NCBI GenBank assembly: GCA_050291465.1
Contig: JBNKJV010000005.1
Span: 1-64,000 of the forward strand
From: CBFDBF01 sp050291465
GTDB lineage: Bacteria > Pseudomonadota > Gammaproteobacteria > Chromatiales > Chromatiaceae
Reading direction: 5' to 3'
DNA: 64,000 bases
The notes under the pieces are model-generated. The model was not told the DNA's origin and ran no database searches. It was given only the letters and a program-made list of their open reading frames with translations. Shown in pieces: positions 8,249-15,957 of this stretch (position 1 is the first letter of the stretch; every line of letters starts with the position of its first letter). The translations under genes and the position numbers were made by a program.

Positions 8249-9154
8249 TCAGCGGCTGCATTTCGCTTGCAACGACTGGAATACGCTGTGCATGTCCCCG
8301 AGGAATTTTTCCTGATTTGCGAAACGAATATCATCGGGATCAAGATCATCGCCATGTACATGTATAACTGGGTTGGTATTAATCTCCCAGGTCTGTACCC
8401 GGCCGTCGTGCAGAGAGTAGTCTATTCTGCCGTACTCGATTTCCGCGAGATCGAATATTTTTTCTATTTCATCGCGATGGGGAAACTCTTTTAGAAAGGC
8501 GCTTTCTTCTTCCTGTTGTTCCGGGCCCGTCAGATCTTTGTATTTCAATATCCAGTTATTACTGAAAAACAGATGTCTCGGCAGAAGTTTATCGCTAATT
8601 CGCATTACCGAATATTTTCTGAATAAACCCTCGTGATCTGATGTATCCAGGAATTCGATCACGATCATGTCATCCGTGCATATCTCATCCGCATATAGCT
8701 TTTGGCGATAGGCATCAAGCTGCTCCTGATTTTCAAGCAGCGGGCTGATCTCACCGATATGCTCATTCTCCCTGCGCACGAAAACCGGCCACTGTTTGGG
8801 GCTCGGGTATTCGTTCAGGCGGTAGATGTTGAACTTGTTGAATCCCTCGACGTAAAGCTTTTTCAGCAGTTCATAGCGGCGCTTACTTCTGGTGGGATGA
8901 TTGAGGAAAAGAGCGCTGTCCCCGTAATAATCCTTAAGTTGATGCCGGTAACTGACCAGCTTGGGAATAAAGAAACCCGGCAGACGTTCAATGTCCGTAA
9001 AGATATGCACGCCTTCTCCGGATACGTGGGAACTGCCGGCCTGAATCAGGGATTCATAGGGTATGTGCAGGATCGATTCGTGGACCGGGTGCTTTGTGGT
9101 TCGAATCCCGTTGATGGTGTAACCATGAGCGGAGGTGGTGTAAATGTAAATCAT
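8249..9154 (-). CDS. ATP-grasp domain protein (amino-acid/peptide ligase type)
   Basis: Predicted ATP-dependent carboxylate-amine ligase of the ATP-grasp superfamily, 301 aa from ATG 9154. The frame is open to 9220, but ATG 9154 follows CCAGGTAACC and gives the expected strand start MIYIYTT. The central lid contains a VFVRRENEH segment, and the metal/ATP site is the C-terminal YGRIDYSLHDGRVQTWEINTNP, where Asp, Glu and Asn bind Mg2+. ATP-grasp enzymes activate a carboxylate as acyl-phosphate and join it to an amine, thiol or hydroxyl. It is the first gene of a four-gene minus operon. A second activating enzyme (AMP ligase) in the same operon suggests two condensation or activation steps. The product is unknown. 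Confidence 0.75.
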   Translation of the reverse strand: MIYIYTTSAHGYTINGIRTTKHPVHESILHIPYESLIQAGSSHVSGEGVHIFTDIERLPGFFIPKLVSYRHQLKDYYGDSALFLNHPTRSKRRYELLKKLYVEGFNKFNIYRLNEYPSPKQWPVFVRRENEHIGEISPLLENQEQLDAYRQKLYADEICTDDMIVIEFLDTSDHEGLFRKYSVMRISDKLLPRHLFFSNNWILKYKDLTGPEQQEEESAFLKEFPHRDEIEKIFDLAEIEYGRIDYSLHDGRVQTWEINTNPVIHVHGDDLDPDDIRFANQEKFLGDMHSVFQSLQAKCSR

Positions 9155-9192
9155 GGTTACCTGGTCTTTCGGTGATGTACAGAAAGGTGTTT

Positions 9193-9381
9193 CTATTTGT
9201 TGGTGGAAGCAGCAAGGCAAACTAAGGATATCAGGGGTTCAGCCGAACCTCCACCATTGGTGTGGAGCCCCTGTATGATAGACAATCCCGGCCGCCGGCA
9301 CCGGCCTTGACCAGCAATCAACTCGCTGGAGTCCGGTGGATTTGTCCCGTTAGATGTATGGTTGTTTAGGTAAAACTCCAT
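9193..9381 (-). CDS. Possible small ORF leading the ATP-grasp operon
   Basis: A 62-codon open frame with ATG at 9381, preceded by GGCGGATAG, which is weakly SD-like. It ends 38 nt before the ATP-grasp start on the same strand. The peptide is rich in Gly, Ser, Asn and Leu, with a Gly-Gly-Gly-Ser segment and two Cys. It has no signal peptide or domain I recognise. Its position would suit a leader or precursor peptide, but Arg/Pro/Gly bias and the lack of a graspetide-like acidic core make chance equally likely. Confidence 0.25.
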   Translation of the reverse strand: MEFYLNNHTSNGTNPPDSSELIAGQGRCRRPGLSIIQGLHTNGGGSAEPLISLVCLAASTNK

Positions 9382-9793
9382 CTATCCGCCCATATAATCA
9401 TCCAGTGCAGGGGCGGTTGTGGCCGGCCGGATCTGCCCCTAAACTAGCGCCATATTTTGCCCCGCCGGGTATCCGGCAAAGCGGTTTTGATGCGGGCATA
9501 GATTGACTGAAGCGGAGTATGAACTGAAGCCAGAGGCCCGGTAGCAGCCGGTCTCTCAATCCAGAGCAGTATAAAGCCGACCCAGGCCGTCGCCGGCAGC
9601 TGTAATCTCTTCGGCGCGATGCAACATCCCTTTGAATGCATGGAGATACCCTTTCGTTAGGATCGGGTTGACGGGTCTGGTCTTCGCTCGCTGAAACAGG
9701 GGCTCACGGGCAATTTCTTACCGGCTTCAGGATTACGGATCCGGCGCCCTTCCGTCCGTTGCCGGGGAACGGCGTTCGTATTGAGGAAACAGA
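9382..9793. other. Intergenic region between divergent operons
   Basis: About 410 nt separating the minus ATP-grasp operon from the plus YeeE/YedE pair. It must hold promoters for both. A 65-codon minus frame at 9444-9641 has no convincing ribosome site or domain and was not accepted. No repeat, hairpin with T-run or RNA gene was seen. Confidence 0.5.
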
Positions 9794-10360
9794 ATGGAAC
9801 AGTTGTATGTATGGTTAAGCGGTCCCTGGCCCTGGTATGTATCCGGTCCGATTATCGGGTCCATGGTGCCGTTGATGCTGCTTATCGGCAGTAAGTCGTT
9901 CGGTGTGTCGCAGAATCTGGAACACATCTGCGCCATGACTCAACCCAAGCGGATTGACGTCGGTTTCTTTCAATACGACTGGAAGAAATACGGTTGGGCC
10001 ATCACCTTTGCGATCGGAATTGTCATCGGTGGTCTGCTGGCCATGTATGTCTTCAGGCATCCGGGGGTGGTCGAGCTCTCCGCCGCCACCCGGGAGATGC
10101 TGGCAGGTTGGGGGCTGGAACAGGGAAGCGGTTATTACCCGTCCGAGTTGTACGACCTGACACCCGGTAACCTGTTAATACTGGCGCTGAGCGGGATCTT
10201 GATCGGGTTCGGTACACGCTATGCGTCGGGATGCACCTCGGGACATGCCATTACCGGTCTTGCCACCCTGCAGTTGAAATCTTTGAAGGCGGTGCTCGGC
10301 ATATTCGCCGGCGGCATCGTGGCGGCGTGGTTTATTACGCCTCTTCTATTAAAGGTATAA
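9794..10360 (+). CDS. YeeE/YedE (DUF395) transporter, first half
   Basis: Integral membrane protein, 188 aa, with about five hydrophobic segments. The family signature RYASGCTSGHAITG, with its conserved Cys, is near residues 141-154. YeeE/YedE proteins take up thiosulfate or related sulfur compounds through conserved cysteines. Full-length members have two such halves; here the halves are separate genes, as in PmpA/PmpB-type pairs. A short hydrophilic loop after the second segment (TQPKRIDVGFF) is typical. The second half begins 4 nt downstream, so the two subunits are almost certainly cotranslated and function together. The start ATG follows TTGAGGAAACAGA, a good SD. Confidence 0.9.
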   Translation: MEQLYVWLSGPWPWYVSGPIIGSMVPLMLLIGSKSFGVSQNLEHICAMTQPKRIDVGFFQYDWKKYGWAITFAIGIVIGGLLAMYVFRHPGVVELSAATREMLAGWGLEQGSGYYPSELYDLTPGNLLILALSGILIGFGTRYASGCTSGHAITGLATLQLKSLKAVLGIFAGGIVAAWFITPLLLKV

Positions 10361-10364
10361 GCCC

Positions 10365-10781
10365 ATGAGACAAGTGCCATATCTGCTGGCGGGGATCGTG
10401 TTCGGATTCGCCTTGATGAAGTCGGAAGCCGCCTCCTGGTACCGCATTATGGAGATGTTTCATTTCCAGTCGTTCCAGATGTTCGGTGTGATTATTTTCG
10501 CGGTGCTGACCGCCTTCTTCGGTACCCTGCTGGTGACACGCTTCACGTCCATCAAGTCACTGGAAGGGAGTGTTATTACCGTGCTTCAGAAGGCGGAGGG
10601 TAACCTGCGCTACCCCATCGGCGGGTTTATCTTCGGTCTGGGCTGGGGGATCGTCGGTCTGTGTCCCGGTCCGATTTTTGCCCTGGTGGGGGCCGGTTCG
10701 TGGGGGGCGTTCGTTATTCTGCTCGGGGCCCTGCACGGCACTTGGCTATACGGGGCGATAAGAAAAAAGCTTCCGCACTGA
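10365..10781 (+). CDS. YeeE/YedE (DUF395) transporter, second half
   Basis: Integral membrane protein, 138 aa, four hydrophobic segments. The repeat signature GWGIVGLCPGPIFALVG contains the conserved Cys that pairs with the Cys of the upstream half. ATG 10365 is 4 nt after the stop of the first gene. Together they should form a sulfur-compound channel or importer in the inner membrane, which fits a sulfur-oxidising or thiosulfate-using lifestyle. No sulfurtransferase (TusA-like) gene is adjacent, which is often the case elsewhere. The gene is followed directly by a long repeat-rich spacer. Confidence 0.9.
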   Translation: MRQVPYLLAGIVFGFALMKSEAASWYRIMEMFHFQSFQMFGVIIFAVLTAFFGTLLVTRFTSIKSLEGSVITVLQKAEGNLRYPIGGFIFGLGWGIVGLCPGPIFALVGAGSWGAFVILLGALHGTWLYGAIRKKLPH

Positions 10782-10789
10782 TCGGGATC

Positions 10790-11086
10790 TACACCCCCCT
10801 GTTGTCGCCCCTGAAAGGGGGATGTGCTCTTCCTCCACTTGTGCGGGAGGGGGTGTAGGAGCCCTCTCCTGAGGGCGATCTACTTGGGTTCCGCATCGCC
10901 CAGAGGACTGGGCTCCTACAGGAGTACCGCTTCTACATTGAGGAGATTGGCTGTTCTCCCCCTTTCAGGGGGAGTTAGAGGGGGTCGCTCCGAATCCCAG
11001 GAGCAAGGGGTGACCTGAAACACCCTCGATCTATTTTCGTTACCCTCCCGTTTGCCCCTCTGAAAGGGGGACGTGTTTCTCCGCCT
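10790..11086. repeat. Cluster of dispersed intergenic repeats
   Basis: Three units lie head to tail: a CCCCTGAAAGGGGG hairpin unit (about 10790-10850), an inverted repeat starting GTAGGAGCCC at 10855 and ending GGGCTCCTAC at 10919, and a long copy (10954-11086) of the block found at 23-155. None is coding. The GTAGGAGCCC type is a common gammaproteobacterial dispersed repeat. Confidence 0.7.
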
Positions 11087-11391
11087 CTGACCGACTCAAA
11101 GAATAAGGTTAGTCTGATAGGTCCTTAAGGAATTTCCTACAGAAGGGCCACTCCTCCAGAGATACTATCAGCTGCTGGGTCGGCACAGGATAGGTTAGCG
11201 CCGGAGCCAGGGAATAAAAACAAACAATAAAGAGGGAACATCATTTCATGCCTAACCGGCGAATACCGTCAACGCATCTGACAACAACTCTGAACGGGGT
11301 GTATCGGAAACCCCCGGGCGCCGGATAGCGCCGAACCGAAAAGGAATTGTGTTTACAAGAACAACGGTTTATTTCACTTAAGGAGAGCGAA
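11087..11391. other. Upstream region of the radical SAM cassette
   Basis: About 300 nt with no gene I can support. A minus frame at 11241-11519 is a shadow of the downstream gene. The region should carry the promoter for the 11392-13782 gene group. Confidence 0.45.
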
Positions 11392-11724
11392 ATGGAAAAA
11401 CGCGAAAAGACAAAGGTATGCAAAATATATCTCACAGGATGGCAGAAAAGGATGATATGGGAGTTCATGAGCGAAAAGGAAAAGGAGATATTCCGGCTCA
11501 GGAACGAACCGCCCTTCATGATGAAGCTCGAGTACCGGGAGCCCGATTGTCCGGCCTCCTATAAGATACCTCCCGAAGGGATGCGGATCGGTGACTATGT
11601 GGTGTTTCTCAGCGATGCCCAGATCGCCCAGGTCCAGGAGGAGCTTCAACTCAAGGCCCCCATCAGCGAGATAAACGTCTCCGAAATGGCGATCAAGGCC
11701 GGCAACGTCCAGTTCTTCGCCTGA
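11392..11724 (+). CDS. Small protein of unknown function, partner of radical SAM enzyme
   Basis: I do not recognise the family. From ATG 11392, seven nt after an AGGAG site, the protein has 110 aa. The frame is open from 11347, but the SD decides for the later start. The N-terminal half is basic and likely helical (KKREK, WQKRMIWEFMSEKEKEIF). The middle holds two Cys (positions 10 and about 53) and a PPEGMRIGDYVVFLSD strand segment. The C-terminus is hydrophobic and ends NVQFFA. There is no signal peptide. It ends 20 nt before the radical SAM/SPASM gene, so it is either that enzyme's substrate or a substrate-delivery partner. It lacks the Gly-rich or Cys-rich core of known precursors, which weakens the substrate idea. 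Confidence 0.7.
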   Translation: MEKREKTKVCKIYLTGWQKRMIWEFMSEKEKEIFRLRNEPPFMMKLEYREPDCPASYKIPPEGMRIGDYVVFLSDAQIAQVQEELQLKAPISEINVSEMAIKAGNVQFFA

Positions 11725-11744
11725 CCGGAGGTCCCGGTTCACTC

Positions 11745-12878
11745 ATGGAACGGCCGGTTCCGTTTCGGACCGGCCGGGTTCTTACGCTAGCGGAGGGCTA
11801 CCCATTGGGGAAAGAGACGAAAACCGAATACCACTTGCGCTCCTGCCTGTGGGAGCTGACATTGAAGTGCAATATGAACTGCCTGCACTGCGGCTCCACC
11901 GCCGGTGCAAAACGGGACAAGGAGCTGACTCTGGACGAGTGCCTGTGCGTGGCGGACGAGCTGATCGACATCGGCTGCAGGGATGTGACCTTCATCGGCG
12001 GTGAGATATTTCTCTACCCGCTGTGGGAAACCGTCGCCCGCTACCTGGCGGATGCCGGGGTTCTTGTGAATATCATGTCCAACGGCTACCGGTTACGCGG
12101 CAAACACATCGAACAGATCCGGCATGCGCGCCTGACCAATGTCGGCGTTTCCATAGACGGCATGGAGGAGAACCATAATCGTATCCGGGGAAGGGCGGAC
12201 GGTTTTGCCGAAGCGGTCAATACCCTGGAGGTGCTCAGATTGGAAGGGATACCGGCGGGCGTCGTGACCACGCTTCTTGATTTCAACTACGGCGATCTCG
12301 AGGAGATGTACACCCTCTTTGTTGAAAAGGGTGTGGATCTCTGGCAGATCCAATTGGGGAACCCCATGGGGAACCTGGCCGCAAGCAAATATCTGGTTTT
12401 CAAACCGGAAAATGTCCCCGACCTCACCCGTTTCGTCCGGGAAAAGAACCGGCAGAGAAAAATGGCGGTTCTCGCGGCGGACAGCGTGGGCTACTTCGAC
12501 GAGAACGAGACCTATATTCGGGGCAGGAAGTCCCCCATCCCCTGCTGGGGCGGGTGCCAGGCCGGGATCAACAGTGTCTTTATCGATAGCGTCGGAAACA
12601 TAAAGGGATGCGGGTCCCTCTACAGCGATATCTTTATTGAGGGAAATCTGCGTGAGCGATCCCTTGATGAGATCTGGAACGACGAGACCTGTTTCGCCTA
12701 CAACCGGGCCTTTGATGTGACCATGTTGTCAGGGGAATGTAGGGGTTGCACCCTTGGTGATGCCTGTAAGGGGGGATGCCGGGCATCGAACTTCTTTAAC
12801 GGCGGTTCCCTGTATGAGAACCACTATTGCAGCCGCAATCAGGTCGAGGTGCTGCCTGCCCGGGTTGCATCGTTTTAA
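11745..12878 (+). CDS. Radical SAM protein with SPASM domain
   Basis: Iron-sulfur enzyme, 377 aa. The radical SAM cluster motif CNMNCLHC (CxxxCxxC) is at about residues 43-50, and the SAM-binding GGE is in FIGGEIF. The C-terminal SPASM region carries further Cys: CWGGC, CGS, then CRGCTLGDACKGGC and a final HYC. These can ligate one or two auxiliary 4Fe-4S clusters. SPASM enzymes modify peptides (RiPPs), proteins (anSME, QhpD) or tetrapyrroles. Position between a small upstream protein and two exported proteins favours a protein/peptide substrate, but that is inference. A heme-related AhbD/NirJ-like role is less likely because no heme genes are present. Confidence 0.88.
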   Translation: MERPVPFRTGRVLTLAEGYPLGKETKTEYHLRSCLWELTLKCNMNCLHCGSTAGAKRDKELTLDECLCVADELIDIGCRDVTFIGGEIFLYPLWETVARYLADAGVLVNIMSNGYRLRGKHIEQIRHARLTNVGVSIDGMEENHNRIRGRADGFAEAVNTLEVLRLEGIPAGVVTTLLDFNYGDLEEMYTLFVEKGVDLWQIQLGNPMGNLAASKYLVFKPENVPDLTRFVREKNRQRKMAVLAADSVGYFDENETYIRGRKSPIPCWGGCQAGINSVFIDSVGNIKGCGSLYSDIFIEGNLRERSLDEIWNDETCFAYNRAFDVTMLSGECRGCTLGDACKGGCRASNFFNGGSLYENHYCSRNQVEVLPARVASF

Positions 12879-12959
12879 TGCAATCCCGCGCGCCCTTGAA
12901 GGAAAGTGGTAAGGAGAGCATACCGGCCTTATTTTTTTTACGTGCTTAAGGAGAAGCCC

Positions 12960-13442
12960 ATGACCGGAAACTACCCAGCTATTCAGAAACTGATGCGCGC
13001 CTGCGGTCTGGTCGCGGCACTGTTCTGTCTCAGTGTCGTATTCAATAGTGCCCATGCCTTGTGCGTGCAGCCGGACGAGGAGGGCAGCTGGCGGAATGCA
13101 GACCCGAATACCCGCAGTATCACCAGAATCGATCTTCGCTTCGTCTGCCAGGATGTGATCCTCAACGGCGAACCCTATCCTCCGGGTCCTCCGTGGTATA
13201 TGCACCTGTGGGGCAAGTGCCATCCCAGCGATTGTAACTGGGGGGAAATCGGCGCCCAACGGGTTTCCATAGGCGGCAGAGACTATATCTACGGTGTTTA
13301 TCATCAGGGCTTTGCCACCCGCTATGTCTATGCGGATATGTCTCTGTACCGGGCGGGCCAGCTCTGGGTCTACATATGGACGGATTTCGCCGATCCCGGG
13401 CGGCCCGACTATGCGTCTCAGAACTGGTTCGTGCGGCGCTAG
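12960..13442 (+). CDS. Secreted protein of unknown function
   Basis: Exported protein of 160 aa. ATG 12960 follows an ideal AAGGAGAAGCCC site. Residues 1-37 form a long Sec signal peptide ending SAHA. The mature part has four cysteines (CVQP, FVCQD, GKCHPSDCNW), enough for two disulfides. It is rich in Trp and Tyr and ends in a YASQNWFVRR tail. I see no catalytic motif and do not recognise a named domain. It is 81 nt downstream of the radical SAM gene and 22 nt upstream of a lipoprotein gene, so all four genes probably form one transcript. It may be the exported product modified or used by the cassette. Confidence 0.75.
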   Translation: MTGNYPAIQKLMRACGLVAALFCLSVVFNSAHALCVQPDEEGSWRNADPNTRSITRIDLRFVCQDVILNGEPYPPGPPWYMHLWGKCHPSDCNWGEIGAQRVSIGGRDYIYGVYHQGFATRYVYADMSLYRAGQLWVYIWTDFADPGRPDYASQNWFVRR

Positions 13443-13464
13443 CGCAACGAAGAGGAGGGAGCCA

Positions 13465-13782
13465 ATGAAACCGCGAAGCCAGTCTATCTTCGTATCGTTC
13501 TGTTTGCCGGTGCTTGTGGTCAGTGTCACCGTGGGGTTGTCCGGGTGCAACAGCATGGTTAACCGTGGCGGACCGGCAGACGGCCGATCCGCCATGCTGC
13601 AGGACCTTGACGGGAAGGCAGCCGCACATGCCCTGGTCAGTCCGCAGGAAACCCCCGTGTTTATGGAGTCTGGAGAAAAACGCACTGCCGCCATGCTGAT
13701 CGATCTCGACAGGCGCGGGGTGATGATGAAAGAGGCGGCGCCTGTCCGGCTCGAAGAGCAAAAACCGGCAACCGCCAAATAG
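13465..13782 (+). CDS. Small lipoprotein
   Basis: Lipid-anchored protein of 105 aa. ATG 13465 follows GAGGAGGGAGCCA. The signal sequence ends in the lipobox LSGC at about residues 30-33. The mature chain has two related segments, SAMLQDLDGKAA and AAMLIDLDRRGV, an internal short repeat of about 12 residues with an [A]-x-ML-x-DLD core. No known domain was recognised. It closes the radical SAM gene group and is followed by a terminator at 13794-13856. The duplicated DLD motif might bind a partner or metal; that is a guess. Confidence 0.75.
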   Translation: MKPRSQSIFVSFCLPVLVVSVTVGLSGCNSMVNRGGPADGRSAMLQDLDGKAAAHALVSPQETPVFMESGEKRTAAMLIDLDRRGVMMKEAAPVRLEEQKPATAK

Positions 13783-13793
13783 AAAGAACCAGA

Positions 13794-13856
13794 CCAGAGG
13801 GCATACATCTCCGGGATCGGGGGTGTGTGCCCTCTGGCCCGTGCTTGGGCGTTTTT
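13794..13856 (+). terminator. Terminator after the radical SAM cassette
   Basis: A long stem, CCAGAGGGCA (13794-13803) pairing with TGCCCTCTGG (13828-13837), is followed at once by GCCC-GTGCTT-GGGC and GTTTTT (13837-13856). The second hairpin with its T-run is a rho-independent terminator. The rest of the spacer to 14066 contains only the presumed promoter of the next gene. Confidence 0.75.
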
Positions 13857-14066
13857 CTAAAGATACCCTCTCCTTCCGCCGCACATCCCGGTGCAATGCC
13901 GGTGGGCGTCTCGGCGGATAATGACCCTTTTCTAATTAGCCCAAAAATCCGAGGGTATTTTCCAACGGCCCTACAGGCCAGGTCCGTGGGCATCGGAACT
14001 ATCGGGGCTGTTCCCTGCCTAATTCATAGGCATTGAATTGGTAATAAACGTTACTATCTTTTACCT

Positions 14067-14438
14067 ATGCAGAGTTTCTCCCGCAAGCTGTTGGCCGTTC
14101 TGCTCACCCTGTCGCTGGGGCTGTCTCCGCTGCAGGGTGTGATGGCCGGCTATTTCCCCGCTGCGGATCAGGGGGTGAATCCGCAGCATATGGTCCATAT
14201 GCAGGGCGGAGCGGTTCCGGATCCCGGCCTTTTGAGTAGTGATCACGAACAGTGCGGAAAGGGTGATGGATGTGCCGGCTCCCACGGTTCTTCCGGTCAT
14301 TGTGCCTCCTGCGTTCTGGCGGTTCCTCTGGATTATTTTTATTCCTCGAATACTTCTGATACTCCCCGGTTCAGCCCGATAGATACCGGAACGGTAGGCC
14401 GGCTGACCTTTTCTCTCTTCCGACCGCCAAGGGCCTGA
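14067..14438 (+). CDS. DUF2946-like small exported protein
   Basis: Exported protein of 123 aa with a Sec signal peptide (residues 1-27). The mature part is rich in His, Met, Cys and Gly: HMVHMQGG, then CGKGDGCAGSHGSSGHCASC with four Cys within about 20 residues. This pattern resembles the DUF2946 group found near copper-resistance and outer-membrane TonB genes, and it suggests binding of a soft metal such as copper. It is the first gene of a run of small exported proteins (to 16735) that all have metal-handling character. No transporter is encoded in the run. Confidence 0.65.
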   Translation: MQSFSRKLLAVLLTLSLGLSPLQGVMAGYFPAADQGVNPQHMVHMQGGAVPDPGLLSSDHEQCGKGDGCAGSHGSSGHCASCVLAVPLDYFYSSNTSDTPRFSPIDTGTVGRLTFSLFRPPRA

Positions 14439-14542
14439 TTTCCCGGTATTGGATCCCTGGGTGTAAGGGGATCGTTCAATGGCGTCTGCTCCCGGATCGG
14501 GTGCCGACGACCGTCATCTGGATATCGGTAGGAAGATGAACA

Positions 14543-14998
14543 ATGAAAACTCCATTAGTGATCGGGTTGCTGGCGGGTCTGGTTGGGCTGGCCGGTTGCG
14601 AGAATTCACCAAAGGCCGCAGCGTCAAAGGCTGATGTGGTTGTATATAAAAGTCCGGCGTGCGGTTGTTGCACGGATTGGGTCGGTCATTTGCGGGCGAA
14701 CGGTTTTTCCGTGGAGGTGCGTGACCGACAGAACATCAGTTCCATAAAGAAGGAGTTGGGTGTACCGCTGCAGCTCCGTTCCTGTCACACGGCCAAGGTG
14801 GGCGGCTATATCGTTGAGGGACACGTCCCGGCCCGGGAGGTCATCCGTATGCTGAAAGAAAAGCCGCGGATTGACGGTCTTACCGTACCCGGCATGCCCA
14901 TGGGAACCCCCGGCATGGAGGGTCCGCGGAAAGATGCCTACGATGTTCTGACCTTTGATGGCTCGGGTCGGACCACCGTCTATGCCCGTTATCGATAG
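14543..14998 (+). CDS. DUF411 metal-binding lipoprotein
   Basis: Exported protein of 151 aa with lipobox LAGC near residue 19. DUF411 domain: YKSPACGCCTDWVGHLRANGF contains the CxCC motif, followed by the conserved CHTAKVGGYIVEGHVP (Cys and His), then PRIDGLTVPGMPMGTPGME, rich in Met. DUF411 proteins occur with copper efflux and resistance genes and are thought to bind Cu(I). The ATG follows AGGAAGATGAACA. It is 12 nt from the next gene, so they are cotranscribed. Family identification is secure; metal specificity is inferred. Confidence 0.9.
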   Translation: MKTPLVIGLLAGLVGLAGCENSPKAAASKADVVVYKSPACGCCTDWVGHLRANGFSVEVRDRQNISSIKKELGVPLQLRSCHTAKVGGYIVEGHVPAREVIRMLKEKPRIDGLTVPGMPMGTPGMEGPRKDAYDVLTFDGSGRTTVYARYR

Positions 14999-15010
14999 CG
15001 GGAGGATTTT

Positions 15011-15442
15011 ATGTTCGGGAAACATCTCTTTCCGCTCATCGTCCTGATTGTCATGCTGCCGACGTCCATCGCCGTTTCTCATTCACCGCCGGAAGGCGCC
15101 AGGGTCTTTTTCGTCGGCCTGGAAGATGGCGCGGTGGTGACGAGTCCTTTCGAGGTTCGGTTCGGGATTGAGGGCTTCGGCATTACGCCGGCGGGGACCA
15201 CCGGCAAGATTCGCCACTCTGCCGGTCATCACCATCTTTTGATAGACGTGGATCAGTTGCCGGATATGGACGAGCCGATTCCCAGGGATGCATCCCATAT
15301 ACATTTTGATCGGGGCGAAACGGAAGCAGTGCTGTCGTTGCCGCCGGGTCGGCACAGTCTCCAGCTATTGCTGGGTGACGAAGAACATGAACCCCAGGAT
15401 CCGCCCCTGTTGTCAGACAAGATCCATATCACTGTCCAGTAA
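15011..15442 (+). CDS. DUF4399 periplasmic protein
   Basis: Exported protein of 143 aa with a Sec signal peptide (residues 1-22). It carries a DUF4399-type fold: VFFVGLEDGAVVTSPFEVRFGIEGFGITPAG, then a histidine-rich GHHHLLIDVD and HIHFDRGETEAVLSLPPGRHSLQLLLGDEEHEP. The His and acidic residues suggest metal binding, but family function is not established. ATG 15011 follows GGGAGGATTTT. It lies between the DUF411 and DUF302 genes with gaps of 12 and 18 nt, so it belongs to the same transcript. Confidence 0.85.
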   Translation: MFGKHLFPLIVLIVMLPTSIAVSHSPPEGARVFFVGLEDGAVVTSPFEVRFGIEGFGITPAGTTGKIRHSAGHHHLLIDVDQLPDMDEPIPRDASHIHFDRGETEAVLSLPPGRHSLQLLLGDEEHEPQDPPLLSDKIHITVQ

Positions 15443-15460
15443 CCAGAGGAGATTAAACGT

Positions 15461-15862
15461 ATGTACAGTTTTTCCACACGGCTCAACAGTGCTCTGCCCG
15501 ATATCGAACAGAAGTTGACGGCGGCACTGAAGGAAGAGGGATTCGGCATCCTGACGGAGATCGATGTCCAGGCCACACTCAAGAAAAAACTCGGCATCGA
15601 GAAACGCCCCTATAAGATTCTCGGTGCCTGTAATCCTGTTCTCGCCAACCGGGCTCTGGAAGCTGATCCGGATATCGGTCTGCTGCTGCCGTGCAATGTT
15701 GTGATCAGGGAGGAGGATGACGGCGCTATTACGGTTGCGTTTATGGATCCGGAGGCGGTTTTGAATCTGGTTCATATGGCGGGTGTCGCGAAGCTGGCCG
15801 GTGACGTGCGCTCACGGCTGGAGCGGGTACGCCAGGCATTGGGAGGGAGTTTTGAGAATTGA
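15461..15862 (+). CDS. DUF302 domain protein
   Basis: Cytoplasmic-looking protein of 133 aa with no signal peptide. The DUF302 core is seen as EDIEQKLTAALKEEGFGILTEID-like helix-strand, then LGIEKRPYKILGACNPVLANRALEADPDIGLLLPCNVVIREE. The conserved ACNP and LLPCNVV motifs each carry a Cys. DUF302 proteins are frequent in sulfur oxidisers and in metal-related clusters; the function is unknown. ATG follows AGAGGAGATTAAACGT. It is 18 nt after the DUF4399 gene. Confidence 0.88.
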   Translation: MYSFSTRLNSALPDIEQKLTAALKEEGFGILTEIDVQATLKKKLGIEKRPYKILGACNPVLANRALEADPDIGLLLPCNVVIREEDDGAITVAFMDPEAVLNLVHMAGVAKLAGDVRSRLERVRQALGGSFEN

Positions 15863-15957
15863 TGGTTTTTAAGCCCTGATCTGTGGCTGACGCCGAAGTT
15901 GGGCGTGCGAGACAGACAAGGTGCATTCAATGGAACCGTAACATGAGGAGATGAGAA

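Noticed and set aside
9444..9641. 65-codon minus frame
   Set aside because: No clear SD, no domain, biased composition.
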